Assembly: GCA_964036155.1 (NCBI GenBank)
Contig: OZ038423.1
Location: forward strand, 77,949,249 to 78,013,248
Direction: 5' to 3'
Length of the DNA: 64,000 nt
Source: Diploscapter coronatus
Lineage: Eukaryota; Nematoda; Chromadorea; Rhabditida; Rhabditidae
Below the pieces are notes generated by a model that did no database searches, was not told where the DNA came from, and saw only the letters and a list, made by a program, of their open reading frames with translations. The position numbers and the translations under genes were made by a program. Shown here in pieces: positions 1 to 11,200 of this stretch (the stretch's first letter is position 1; each line of letters starts with the position of its first letter).

Positions 1-362
1 AGAGAAATAGTATGCAAAAATGGAGGGAAACAGATTTTCTGCCTCTTAGGTGCGATCAGGAGTAATATGAGAAAGGAAGAAAATATGAATTTTATAGAGA
101 AAGTACCTAATCGAGTGATTTCCTTTCGAAGAAGAAGAAGGTTGATCTTCACTCTGCTCTCCGACTACCTTAGAACTCCCCACGTTTCTGAACGAGCAAC
201 TTTAATCGTAATAATACAAAATTAACAAAATATTCTACTATTTGGGGAATTCAAAACTCGAAATTTGGTCTGAACTTTGCTGGTTGATTTTTGTAAAAAA
301 AAATATTCAGTTCAAATTTTTAGCAATTTTTCGTTTCTAGAGAATTTAAATAAAGATATTTC

Positions 363-2023
363 CTACTTGAATGATTCATTAAGCATTGCATTGATAGTGG
401 CGAAAGAGTCGATGCTGTGCTCCTCACTGCCATCCGAAATTTCGATCGCATCATCGTTCACATCGCCATCCTCAGACATGTCTCAAATCATAAGTTTTAA
501 AATAAGCTGGAACAAATGCTCGTTTCTTTTTCTTCTAAGTCGATTATATTTGCGAAAGTTGACTACCAAAATTATTAAGACAATCAGTGTCATTGAGCTG
601 CGAAGTGGACGCCTCGAACATCATTCTGTTTGCTGCTTCCAAACTCGAACTCGGATATTCTTTCATGTTTGAATCGATTTCCTGTTTTATATCGAACATC
701 TGAATTAAAATTACATAATCCTAAAAGATATGAAACGCCTATCGTGATGAAGGGTGTAATTTTACGACTTACGATGCTCATCAGTGTTAGTGTCAAAATT
801 TAGACGATAACTGCACTACTATCATCATTTCGAAAACGTTGAAGCATTTGCTTCAGCAACTTGTAAATAACGGACTTGACAGATCCTGTCTCTGCCAGAC
901 TTCTCAAAACTTGATCCGCAGAAAAAATAGCGTCATATTGAGAGGAAAAAGGTAATGTCTTCTTTATCGCTCTCTCGAAAAGATCCACTATTTTTTGTGG
1001 GTTTTGAGAAGTCTGGTCTCCCCAATTCTATTTCCTCCTACTCTTACTTTCTTCTTCTAATCATAAAATCAGTGAGTTATTTACAAGTTACCTTTGTTAA
1101 AATTTCCTGATAATGCTAATAGCAGGTGAAAAAGTAAAGATCTTACCGAATTGATAACCTGATTAGGAGTCGGGGGAGCATCGCTGAAGGAAGGAGTGAT
1201 CGATCTGGCAGAGTTTGCGGTCGGATCGGGAATCGCATCGCATTTCCCCCTACCACTGTCCCATGCGAGTTGCATAATTCGGCGGAATTCAGCTTCTTTC
1301 GCCAAGTCAGACACGTACGTCACCTGAATTGAAACGAATCTCAAAATCATAATTGAAAATAACCCGTGAAAAAGTGTGATATGATGAAAACCAGTCGATA
1401 AAATTTCGGATTATCATTCAGAAATAAACTCAAATCTCACAGGTTTAATAATAAGCCAGACCTTTCTAGGTATTCGTAAAGATCTCCAAAATTTGATATG
1501 AAAGAAAGACATAAACTACCTCCGCAATGGTATTCTTGTGAGCAGACAGAATGTGGCTGTCGAGTTGTCGTTTGGTGGGTCTGCGCACGCTGCACTCGAT
1601 GCATTTCCAAGGACGGAAATCACCCAGATGATCTTCCAAGACATGGGCCTGGAATTCAGTTTCACTTTTCTGATGAAATGTAAAGTTGATACGCTTTCTT
1701 CTTCATCTGTGGCGGTATTTTTGCCTAAGAAGCATCAACTTGGAAGTCGGACTGGTTGTCCGAAAGTCTTTCTGGGCACAAATACCGATACTGATATTTA
1801 ATAGGCAAAATAGTAAATGGGAAGGTAATGTAGGACTTTTTTTTAAATATTATTTCTTCATAACTATTGTTTCGTGGTCTCGCGTTTTCCAAGTTGCCAC
1901 TTGATTAATAACTCTTTACAAGGTAGGAAGAGTTGTTCAAAAAGGGTATTTTTTGAAAATCCGAACCTCAAGAACCTCGTACTGCGGATCAGTAAAGTTG
2001 CATAGAGGGCAGTTGATAGACAT
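363..2023 (-). CDS. C2H2 zinc-finger protein, 7 exons, about 290 aa
   Basis: The model joins exons 1967-2023, 1740-1790, 1520-1648, 1147-1323, 806-1012, 567-699 and 363-481, and every junction is in phase. The first ATG lies one base after a tttcag acceptor at 2025, which suggests spliced-leader trans-splicing and decided the start. Near residues 4-7 there is a Cys-x2-Cys pair (CPLC). A canonical finger follows around residues 52-74 (WKCIEC, twelve residues, then His-x4-His). The C-terminal half has no recognised domain. It is Ser/Asp/Glu-rich and contains IKQE, a fit to the SUMO-acceptor motif. Such a protein would be expected to act in the nucleus as a DNA-binding regulator, but that is inferred from the fingers alone. 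The intron with donor gtctaa after 806 is weak. The specific ortholog was not recognised. Confidence 0.6.
1866..1903. mobile_element. Half copy of a MITE in zinc-finger gene intron 1
   Basis: The segment tttcgtggtctcgcgttttc matches one terminal arm of the palindromic elements at 27238 and 59046. Only one arm is present, so this is a decayed or partial copy. Confidence 0.45.
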
Positions 2024-2841
2024 CCTGAAAATCAAATTGCTAAAAAATCACTTTAAAAATGGAAGATACCAAAGTCCCGGCAATCAACGGATCGTCGTCA
2101 AATAAATTTAGAGAATAAAATACGATAATTTATTCGGAGAACATTTTTAAACTCAATAAATAAAGTTCTTGGGATCACAGTAAAATAACAATTCTTGCAC
2201 AAACGTTCAATTTTCCGATATTCGCGAACGACATTTCAATCGAAAATAATATTTCTTTTCAAACTATTTTTGCAATTTTCTAAGATTTATTTTTCATCCA
2301 TGAACATCAAACAGTTCGCATTCCATTTCATCTGTGATCTCTCCTTCCTCCAACTGCTCATTTTCTCTTCAACTACAGCTCAATTTTCGCCTTTATTCTT
2401 TTCGAAAATGTCCATTTTCGGCTCTTCTGTTCGATAGGGCAATTGAGACTGGTCACCAAGTCGAGGCTGAAATTAAAATAATTTTTTAATGAATTATGAA
2501 AAACCGAAAATTACAATGTACACAACTTCTGCAGGAAAGTTATAAGGGCTATCTAGAAACTGCATGACACGCATGGCCTCATAACATGAAATAGGATGGA
2601 TTTTGAGTGGTAGGCTCTATTTCCCCATATTATTATGCATGTCGTGAGATAATGCGCGTCGCTTTTCAAGTTGCCTATAAAAACAAGCACTCAAAATAAA
2701 GTTAATCAGCGCCCACATCATTTTTAGTGAATAATAGGTATTATTTTTTCTTAATTTTATTTTTAATACTCAATAAAAATTAAGATGAGCTTTTAAAAAA
2801 TGATTAACGATTGAATAAAGTCTAAAATACCAAATTCTAAT

Positions 2842-2913
2842 CTCGATCCACTCCTCCGATGGATCGCTGTACTCGCACAGAGGGCATTTTATCCGGAAAA
2901 CATTCCACAACTT
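2842..2913 (-). other. Zinc-finger-like orphan exon or fragment
   Basis: After an acceptor (gattgtag) the minus strand reads a frame containing IKCPLCEYSDPSEEW. This closely resembles the first Cys pair of the gene just downstream (INCPLCNFTDPQYE). It may be a duplicated N-terminal exon of that gene or the remnant of a second copy. No GT donor follows at the expected place, and the pairing histidines cannot be placed. Confidence 0.35.
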
Positions 2914-3204
2914 CTACAATCAACGAGAAATTTCCGTTTTTTGAAAAATTAGACGAATTTGGCAAATGGTTTGAAAATAAATTTAAAAATCAATAAAGGG
3001 CAAAATAGTAAAGCGCCGAACGTGTAAATGCAAAATGGAAAGGGGGAAAGTAAGGGTAGAAAATAAAATACCCGTGAATTTAAAGATTGAAAAAGAAATT
3101 TAGCTTTTTGTTCAATTTAACATTCTTTAAATTAACTTCGTACATCCTTGATCATGCTGTCAAGTTTTCTGGTACAAAAAAGTTTAGTTTTTCAATTTCT
3201 AACG

Positions 3205-3490
3205 TTTAAATATCTTTATTTTTCGCATGTCAATTCGAACAGTTGACCGTTTGAAGTAGAAAATAGATCAGATTCACCGTCGAAAATGTTGTCGTCATCA
3301 AATCATAAATCAATCGAAAAGAGCAAATTTTCTTGCCTAGAAAAGTAAAAAAGAAAAAAATCATCAGTGACCGGTAAAATAGAATAGGTTAGACGAGCAA
3401 TTCAATTCGGATAAGGATTACCGTATTGAAGATCTCAGAGTTTCGAAAAATTACAAATATTTTACCTTCAGAAATCTCTAATACTTTCTG
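3205..3490. repeat. Direct repeat copy A, about 285 bp
   Basis: This stretch is nearly identical to 6947-7235 in the same orientation, including a shared run from ttttcgcatgtcaattcgaa to ttttaccttcagaaatct. The copies differ by scattered substitutions and a 2-base indel. That indel would shift the only long minus-strand frame, so the repeat is probably non-coding. Confidence 0.75.
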
Positions 3491-3804
3491 TCGGTAGATG
3501 ATCATTAATTTTTATGGTATAATCGATATTCGTGTTTTTATTTTGAATATGATGATTTTCTAATTATAATATTTATTTCCAATTATAGGGTGCGGCTGAT
3601 AAAGGGACATTTCCGTATGCTCTATAGACTCGTTGCCAGCTAAGCGTATTGATTTCGCACTTCTACCGGGAGATAAAAAGTTATCATTTTCTTTTACTGA
3701 TCAAATTATTGGCTATCAAATAATTTATCGATAAAAACATGTTTCACCCCCCTTATGATAGTAAAATATTGCGCTTGATAATCGCGATTATTGTTTGCAG
3801 CACG

Positions 3805-4139
3805 TCACTGACAGCCCGCGCTGTTTCTTTTCCTTAGCTTCTTCCAGAAGATCGAAATTTTCTCGTTGATCTTGAGACTGCTAAGACATCCTCTGAATTT
3901 TCCGACATTCTGCCTTATCTTGTTTGGTGCCCCTCCTGTAATGTGCGTTTTTAACTTGTTTATGCGCACTTTCAATCTGTCTAGAACTTACCAATCATCC
4001 GAGTGTCAGACAGTGCGCCTTCTTCATCTTGAGCGCAGAATTCGAGAGCATCACTGTTGAGTTGTCTACCGTCAGAACGTGAAAGCCTGTCTTGCGTCCT
4101 AAAAATTAGATTATTAATTTTCGCCAATGTTGTTTTCAT
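3805..4139 (-). CDS. Small two-exon hypothetical gene, 92 aa
   Basis: Exons 3992-4139 and 3805-3935 join in phase 1 through a gtaagt donor and an attacag acceptor, giving an open frame from an ATG to a TGA. The N-terminal half is polar and acidic and the C-terminal third is strongly basic (KKLRKR). No domain was recognised. The start is uncertain, because a tttttag acceptor at 4105 also fits the frame and the exon could instead belong to a longer gene. It is head-to-head with the four-transmembrane gene, about 220 bp away. This could be a chance model. Confidence 0.3.
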
Positions 4140-4358
4140 TATCATTGCTCAAAAAATCAATTATGCACTATTTACGCTCATCTGTTATCAATTGGCACCG
4201 GACGTATTTCGCAATAACATAAAAACAAAGAGCTTCTTTTTTCCCTAAAATCATCATTGCATCTGCATTTTACGCGATCTCCTAAATTGTTTTGTTCGAG
4301 GTTTACAGCCAGTCAATTTGATAATTTTGAAAAAACTGATTTCAGAGCCTTCGATAAA

Positions 4359-5211
4359 ATGCGACAGCGATATGACAAAAACACGGTAAGATCCCACAAA
4401 TGTTGCTATATCTTAGAAGAAAAATTACAGAAGATCATCACTGCGGTGATGATCATGTCGATGGCCTTTCAATTGATTTTCGTTGCAACCATGCCGTAAG
4501 TAGAAATTATCAATAAGCTTCAATATCAATCAATAATTGACTTATTTAGAATCGCTCACGAGGAGCCTGTGTCGCTTGCTGAACGTGCTGCAGGAGCCAT
4601 AATAATCATCGTAATCAGTTTTTTATAACCTTTAATATCACTTTGATCTTACAGATTCTGAATTGCCTGACTATTTGGATCACTTATACGAAGCGTCTTT
4701 GCTTGCTACGGACAATCTTCTTTTATTATGTAATAATTGAAAATTTATAGCAAGATAGTTTTTTCATATCCAGTAATGATTTTAGGCTATACTCATCGTT
4801 CTCTGTTTTGTGGCCCTGGGTCTTATGCTTCTTAGCGAGTGTGAGTACATAAATTATTATATATTTTCAAAATACTAAAATATCATCTATTTTTAGCGAT
4901 CGAAGACAAGATTACACTTACTAGGATGGCTCTATACGTCATCTTACTAGGGATCAACGTGTGCAGTAAGTTGAAGCCAAATATTGCTAAATTCGTAGGG
5001 GAACATTGTTTTTAGTCTGTGTCGTGGTTCTTGTGAAAATTCGGAAAATCATAAATGACGTCAAAGAACAACGGGGTTATAGGCCTCAAATGAACGGAGG
5101 GTATGCTCGTTTGGAATAAAGTTTGCAAGCGCAGCTTAATTTTTAATTATATTTAGAAATCATGAATCTACTGAACAGCTACCGAATGATGAAGTGGAAA
5201 GATGGCTATAA
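4359..5211 (+). CDS. Four-transmembrane protein, 7 exons, 178 aa
   Basis: Exons are 4359-4495, 4550-4610, 4655-4729, 4786-4840, 4897-4965, 5016-5100 and 5157-5211, all in phase with gt/ag introns of 45-57 bases. The ATG is 13 bases after an isolated tttcag at 4345, a likely spliced-leader site. The product has a short basic N-terminus, four hydrophobic helices (roughly residues 27-46, 60-80, 92-110 and 120-140) and an acidic polar tail. The layout resembles nematode four-helix membrane families related to LAPTM proteins, but I did not recognise a signature, so function is open. Size, splice quality and topology make it a convincing gene. Confidence 0.75.
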
Positions 5212-5326
5212 TCTTAGATCTCGTTCCAAAAATGCATCCCTAAAATCTCAATGCAAGGATATCATCTCCTTTTAAATTATACCAGCCGTATAATATCTTC
5301 TCATAATTATTCAATTGCTCTCATAT

Positions 5327-5756
5327 CTATCTCTTATGACCGGCTTTGCTTATAATATTGATTTTACCCTCAAAACGTTCATTTTCCTTGAAATTCTCAA
5401 GAAAGTGGTCTATGACATTACTTTTGGCCTTCATTGGAGCTTCAAATTTATTGTCAATGCATAACATCTCATAATCACCGATGAATAAAGTGTGCAAGCT
5501 TACCTGGTAGATCAGAGTGTTATGCCACTGCATGTCGATGAGGTGTTGTCCGTGTGGGAGTTTAGGCGACTCGATTGCATCGTCCATTTTCCATCTATTA
5601 AAACCTGAATAAATTATTTCATGGACTTTCATTCGATCTTCTTACATCAACGCGATTCGTATCTTTCCATGTCTCAGGATCATCTCCACCCAAATAATAC
5701 AATGTATTTGTAATAAGCGAAAGATGCATCAAAACGCCATTCAAGAGGATAAGGTC
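5327..5756 (-). pseudogene. Kelch/galactose-oxidase-like gene fragment, frame-broken
   Basis: Exon 5646-5756 (acceptor tttgcag, donor gtaaga) encodes a kelch-like stretch with the hallmark LYYLGGDDPETW. The next exon, from 5604, continues in phase with VLIDGKW, the end of a kelch blade, but then meets a stop near 5517. A different frame of the same exon carries a plausible following blade (LPHGQHLIDMQWHNTLIY) and runs open to a stop at 5327. The change of frame inside one exon suggests a decayed beta-propeller gene. A mis-placed intron remains possible. No complete propeller is present nearby. Confidence 0.4.
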
Positions 5757-6404
5757 CTGCAAAGAATGCAATAAAGTTAAACCAATCTATTGGCTTTTGT
5801 AATGCTACTTCTAGTGATTTGTCGAGTATTCAGATCGAAAATTTTCACGAGTTTTTATTTGAAATGCAATTCTGGTTTGCCAAGGATCTTGCTCTGTGCC
5901 TTATAACACAGGTCCTTCGCTCGCTCTTTGTCTTCGCTATTCCTGAAATGAAAATTAGAATTCCAAGATAGTTTATCGTTTGTACTGATGATTTTTAATT
6001 AAATTTGGAATTTGTTTTTTCTTTATGACTATCGCCCGCTTGTCAGTCGTTATCACTGATACGAGCATTAAATCAGCTAACATATTAAATATTCGTTATC
6101 AGTAAATTTTTGGGTCGAATGAGCTCCATTTTGGTATGAAAATATGGAGTTTTGAAAAATCGATTTTATGCTAATTTTAACCATTTTTTGAGGTCAAAAT
6201 TATCTGAAACAATTTTCAGGAAAATATCCGTTTCTCTGCCATTTCTAAAACTCGCGAGATCATGACATTCGAAACATTGTAATATATGTAAAGGATAGGA
6301 TAAGCTCGAAGTTCTTTTCCCACTTTTTCGTATGTCACGATGTCACGAGTTTTACAAATTGCCTTTTATATCAAGATGAAAAACGATATTGTTGTACTTT
6401 TTAC

Positions 6405-6495
6405 CGTCGTCATTATGGATGGCACGAGGTCGACCATTTTCAATGATAGCAGCACACGAATATGTCGTTCCCAAGTCGATTCCAGTGGAAACCAT
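6405..6495 (-). pseudogene. Truncated Hsp70-like first exon
   Basis: From an ATG at 6495 the minus strand encodes TGIDLGTTYSC, the first Hsp70 family signature (ATP-binding phosphate loop), followed by AAIIENGRPRAIHNDD and a gtaaaa donor. Hsp70 proteins are about 640 residues, but I find no continuation of the nucleotide-binding domain downstream on this strand. It therefore looks like an isolated exon left by a duplication or transposition. Confidence 0.5.
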
Positions 6496-6666
6496 TAGCA
6501 TGATGGTTAATTTTAGAGAAATTTTGCATTCACTTTTGAAATCGTTGCGAAACCAATAGAATTTTTCTTGATTCACTTCTTATGGAATAAGCTGATAACG
6601 AAAGAAACAAATTTTTATTGATAATTATAATATTCGACAGTGCTTTAAGTCCCCTTTATAGTGAAG

Positions 6667-6753
6667 GTATTCGGAAAAATATTGCAATGATTACGCAGAG
6701 GTTATTTCACTGCCGCACCACTGTCGCATAACCTCTGCAATATTTTTCCGAGT
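6667..6753. repeat. Inverted repeat (hairpin)
   Basis: The left arm reads tcggaaaaatattgc followed by gcagaggttat, and the right arm carries the reverse complement (ataacctctgcaatatttt). The pair brackets a short GC-richer loop. It has the form of a very small foldback or MITE. Confidence 0.6.
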
Positions 6754-6946
6754 AGGATTGCATCATCATTTTTTGCTCTCCATACCTAAGGAAAAACCAC
6801 TTGTAAGGCAGAAACACGCGCTTTTTTACCTCAGAGCTCAAAGCACTGTGGTCCGTCATCGACAATACTGATATTTTGAAAGACAGGATAATTTTCTAAT
6901 TATTGCAGACTTTAATCGACGAAACCGATGAAAATTATTTAAAGAG

Positions 6947-7235
6947 TTTAAAAATATCTTTATTTTCGCATGTCAATTCGAACAGTTGACCAAGTTTGAA
7001 ACAGAAAATAGATCAGATTCACCGTCGAAAATGTTGTCGTCATCAAATCATAAATCAATCGAAAAGAGCAAATTTTCTTGCCTAGAAAAGTAAAAAAGAA
7101 AAAAATCATCAGTGACCGGTAAAATATAATAGGTTAGACGAGCAATTCAATTCGGATAAGGATTACGCCATTGCAGATTTCCGAATTTTGAAAAATTACA
7201 AATATTTTACCTTCAGAAATCTTCAATGCTTTCTA
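6947..7235. repeat. Direct repeat copy B, about 285 bp
   Basis: This is the second copy of the repeat described at 3205-3490. The copies are about 3.7 kb apart in the same orientation and flank the four-transmembrane gene and the kelch and Hsp70 debris. Confidence 0.75.
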
Positions 7236-8286
7236 TGTCATAGTCTCAATCAAATAAACTATCATCAGTTTATGTACAGAGTACTGTAGCAATTTGTAAA
7301 TATTATGCAGCTGGGAAGAATGCTTGTTTCAGAAGTTTCAAATTCATATCCTTCTGCAGCTTAATGAAAATGTAATTTGAACTCACAATGTTCAGTTTCA
7401 AATTGTCAGATATTCAACGTATCAATCAGTAGAGTGGTTTTATGTAGTGAAAGATGGTCCTTGAAAATCATTGAGAGAATTCTTATCTTCATCAGTTTAG
7501 GTAAATTTTCAAAGAATCCTTTTTCTGCAGATACCAATAGGATTGTTGAAAATGAATTGGTTGGAGACAAAATGAGAAGTCAGTTGGAAGTTGCCCGTAG
7601 AAATGAGAAATGAAAGATGAAAGGGACAAGGAAATGGAAAAGTTGAAATGCGAAAGGACGGGATTTAGGAATGTAAAATGAAAATAAAGGGAAAGTTGAC
7701 AATCGAACTCAGACGCTGTCGATTAGTTCCTCTGTCTCATCGAAATTCACGTATTGATTCGGCGAGGTGTCGATTTCCAGCTGAAATAGCAATTCTCAAT
7801 GAATTTTTGCAAAGAAGATATTCAGATTTTCAGGATGGTAATCAAATTTTAGCTATTATTGATGTAGTTTTACGTCCTCTTTGTGAAATTTTGAAAGTGT
7901 TCAATCGTTACGAACTTTGAAGAAGTTCAAAAATCCCTACCGCGATATTAGCAGGCGAGCTGATTGAGGGTGGGAATCGTGCAGAATTCAGAGGTGAGCA
8001 ATGAGTATTCCCGTTCGAGTCCATGTGGCTAAAATCAAAATTTTACAAAAAAAAAAATCAACATCTCCCAGTAGAATTAAACTTTTCGAGAAGTTACAAA
8101 TTGGAATTGAGCATTTCACTCGTCTCCTTTGAATAAAGAATGCTACATTCAGAGACAGATTGTTTTTCTAATTTCTGGACAATAATTTTTGGCCTACTGT
8201 AGTTATCACCCTTTTCTGAGAATTAGTATGAAGAAGGGAAAAAAGGGGATAACTACAAGAGGCCCAAATTTCTCCCATTTTTAAAA
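7236..8286. other. Stretch without a supportable gene
   Basis: A plus-strand frame at 7678-7920 is open for 80 codons but shows no recognised family, no splice context and no paired exons. Nothing else stands out except the hairpin at 8187-8260. Confidence 0.4.
8187..8260. repeat. Inverted repeat downstream of the RhoGEF gene
   Basis: The left arm ttggcctactgtagttatca pairs with the right arm gataactacaagaggcccaa through a short loop. It starts about 30 bases past the RhoGEF stop codon on that gene's 3' side and could form a stable stem in its 3' UTR, or it may be a small MITE. Confidence 0.55.
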
Positions 8287-11200
8287 TTACCTATCAATGC
8301 TATCGGAGGTGTGCGTGCTGCTGGCGGAGCTCTCGTTGCTGACGGTGCTCGACCAGCTCTTCGGGCGTCTCTTCGAGTCGATGCCGATTCCCTCCCCGCC
8401 GATCAGCGACGGCGCATCGCACGTCAGGGAGTGGCCCAGTCTCTCTAGCCAGCGTGATCTGAAACAAAAGTACAATTCCATGAGAATTATTCATTCAGAG
8501 ATGATGACAGCGAAGTATATTCGTGAATCGAGTTTGCAGAATTGAAATCTACCGCTTTTTGTATATATAAATCTTTTTAAAAATATGCGGAAAAGTGATT
8601 ACCGAATAGAAAAATCGAATATCTCAACGACGTAGGCCTCGACTTTGAGCGTGTCCCACACGTCGAATCTCTCGAAGCCGAATCGGGAACTCTCACAGAA
8701 GGCGAGTAGGTTAGTCTGAAATATTTTTTATTTAAAAAATAATGATTGTAAGTTCGATGTTATAAAAGTTTATCGTCATAACTTTTCTGCCACCTTTTAT
8801 TCAATTTGGGAAGAATTGTGACAGCAAATATTTTTCGCCTTTGAACAAATTCCTTACCGGAATGAATAATTTGTACTCGAAGTGTTCAGATTCGACCGCC
8901 GAAGGACTCGTCAGCGCGGACTTCTTCTTGCAGAATAGAAGACCCCCGTCGAATAGAAGGGCATATCTAAAAAGTTTCTTTATCTCTTGAAAATTTAGAG
9001 GATTTTCAAAAATTAGCCAAATTCTCTGAAATTCAATCTCCCTCAGACAAGTGACTATACATCCTGCATCATTTTTTGCTGTTTGTGATCTTCTAAATTT
9101 TCAACAAAGTCGCAAAAAACCGTGTCAAACACTGATTTTTCGGTTTTACTTTACAATTTTTGTCAACTCCCGACTCGAAAATGTCAAAGCTTCGATGTCG
9201 GGGAGTCAAATGACCAGATCGATTTACAGAGAACAAGTGGATTTGGCAGGATAGCTGCGAGAACTACATTATCGTCATAGGATGATGAAGTGTGTACAAG
9301 ATGCAAAAAATCTGCCGAGTTAAAATGATTGGCAAATAGTTTTGCTCTAAAATTTCTTTCAAACTTCTTCTAGCACATCATTGATGGTGGATAGAATGAA
9401 TTAGATTTTTTGTATGAAGATTTTTCATCGTTCACATTCCATGGACTTTTCTAGGTTTTTAGAAAGAAAAACCCCCAAATATTCAAAATTCCCACCTCCT
9501 CTGCGCCCTGCCCAGTCTGCTGCCTTTCTTCCTTCGATTGTAGGCGTAAATGTTGCAGTCCGACTGAAGTCGAAGTGGGCCTAACAATCGGAGGTCGCCC
9601 TGAAAATGTCAGCAATCAGTGGAATTCCAATTCGACTTCTTACATTGAATCCAGTGATATGAAGCTGGTTGATGTTTGAATTGATCTGAGCCAGCAATTC
9701 GAGCATCGTCGACAAGGCACACATCACGTCGGGACGGACCTGAAAATTTACGATTTGTATTTCATAAAAATGCTAAAATATTGAAATTTTATTTCCAAAA
9801 TGTGGAGGAATCGAATTTCCGAATTACCTCAGGATTGCAGTGCCTTTCTAATTCCCTCAGGAGTAATTGATATTTCGTGATCCGTTGCACAGGTTTCAGA
9901 AGGTAGGCTCCCAGAGGCAGGAGGTGCCCGGCACGTCGTTGACATTCCTGCGAATAAACAATGCGATTAGAAACTAACCATCACTTGGGAATAATTGAAA
10001 TTCTGGAGTGCGTGTTCATATTAGGAAGGGGTGAGTGTGTTTAAAATAGGAGATGGAAAGGTGGTGATTTCTTTCTCTTCTATTTTACAGGATTTTTTTT
10101 GTTGTTTCGTAGTATGGCTCCGTCTCAACAATTCAATTAGATCATCTTTTTCTTTCGATTTATACAAACGATTACCATAAAGAAAGGCGTTCCATCCCCG
10201 AACTCTTTCCTGATCGCTTCGCTAGTTGATTTGTTCTGGCAGTAGTGATGATACAAATGCAGGAATCTGAAAGGTTAGCTCAATATTTTCAATTTTCTGA
10301 TCCTCAGACAGAAAATGAGCTGATATTCGATTTCATGAGTGACCTCAGATTACGGAAGAAGAAAAAATAGAGCGTGGAGTTTCTACACAGAAGAAAGTGG
10401 AAATCGGGTAATTGAGATCAAAGCACTTTCTTTTGAGCTCAGAGAATAATCCTTCCTCTTTAAATGTAAACCTCTATTTTTTCCGGAATTTACCTAGAAG
10501 AAAAGTTTGTTCGAACATTTTAGAAACCTCAATTTTCATGAACAAAATAATAGATAAAAAATCTTCACAATATTTTAAAAGAACTCATTTCTAATAGAAA
10601 AAATGCCCACCTGTCTTTATGAGCGACGAAGGCCTTGCAGATGTGAGAGGGCGATGGCTGGTTGGCCAAGTGCGGCAAGAAGCACTGCGAGTGGAAGTCG
10701 AGCAGGTCGCCCAGGTTGCCGAACAGCAAATGGGCCCTGCCCTTGATTTCCGGGCCGAGTTGAGCCTGCGACTCGGCCAGCTTGAACGGCTTCACGTAGA
10801 ATTCCACTATCGATTCGAGTTCAGAGACATAAGTCCGTTCTGTTGTGATCTGGAACAAAAATCATAAAATTACTATCTTTACTTTTAAGGGAAATTTTTA
10901 TACTTTCATCAAGATAAACTTTTATTAGAGAATCTAGTATGTATCCATTTCATCTTTGATAGATTTACTTTCGATCTTTCAGCCGGATTTTCTAGGTACG
11001 TATATTTAAGAAAAGACAAAATTTTGAAGTAGTTTTCCGATAAATTTTCTTCCTCTGATCTAACTAAACTCCGAATCTTTCCGAATTTCATAAAGTAAAT
11101 AAGTCGCAGCATATTGCGTATTGCATCATCATTTCATTCATTTCACCTTCCCCTCCCTTCTCATATCCAATTCTCCATTCTGCTGCCCTTCTGATAGCCA

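Larger units (their letters stand above)
2024..3804. other. Gene-poor stretch
   Basis: Apart from the finger-like segment at 2842-2913 and the repeat at 3205-3490, I see no supportable gene. A minus-strand open segment at about 2299-2454 starts after a good acceptor (aatttcag) and ends in an acidic Glu-rich frame. It needs a frame change to stay open, so it is at best a decayed exon. Confidence 0.4.
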
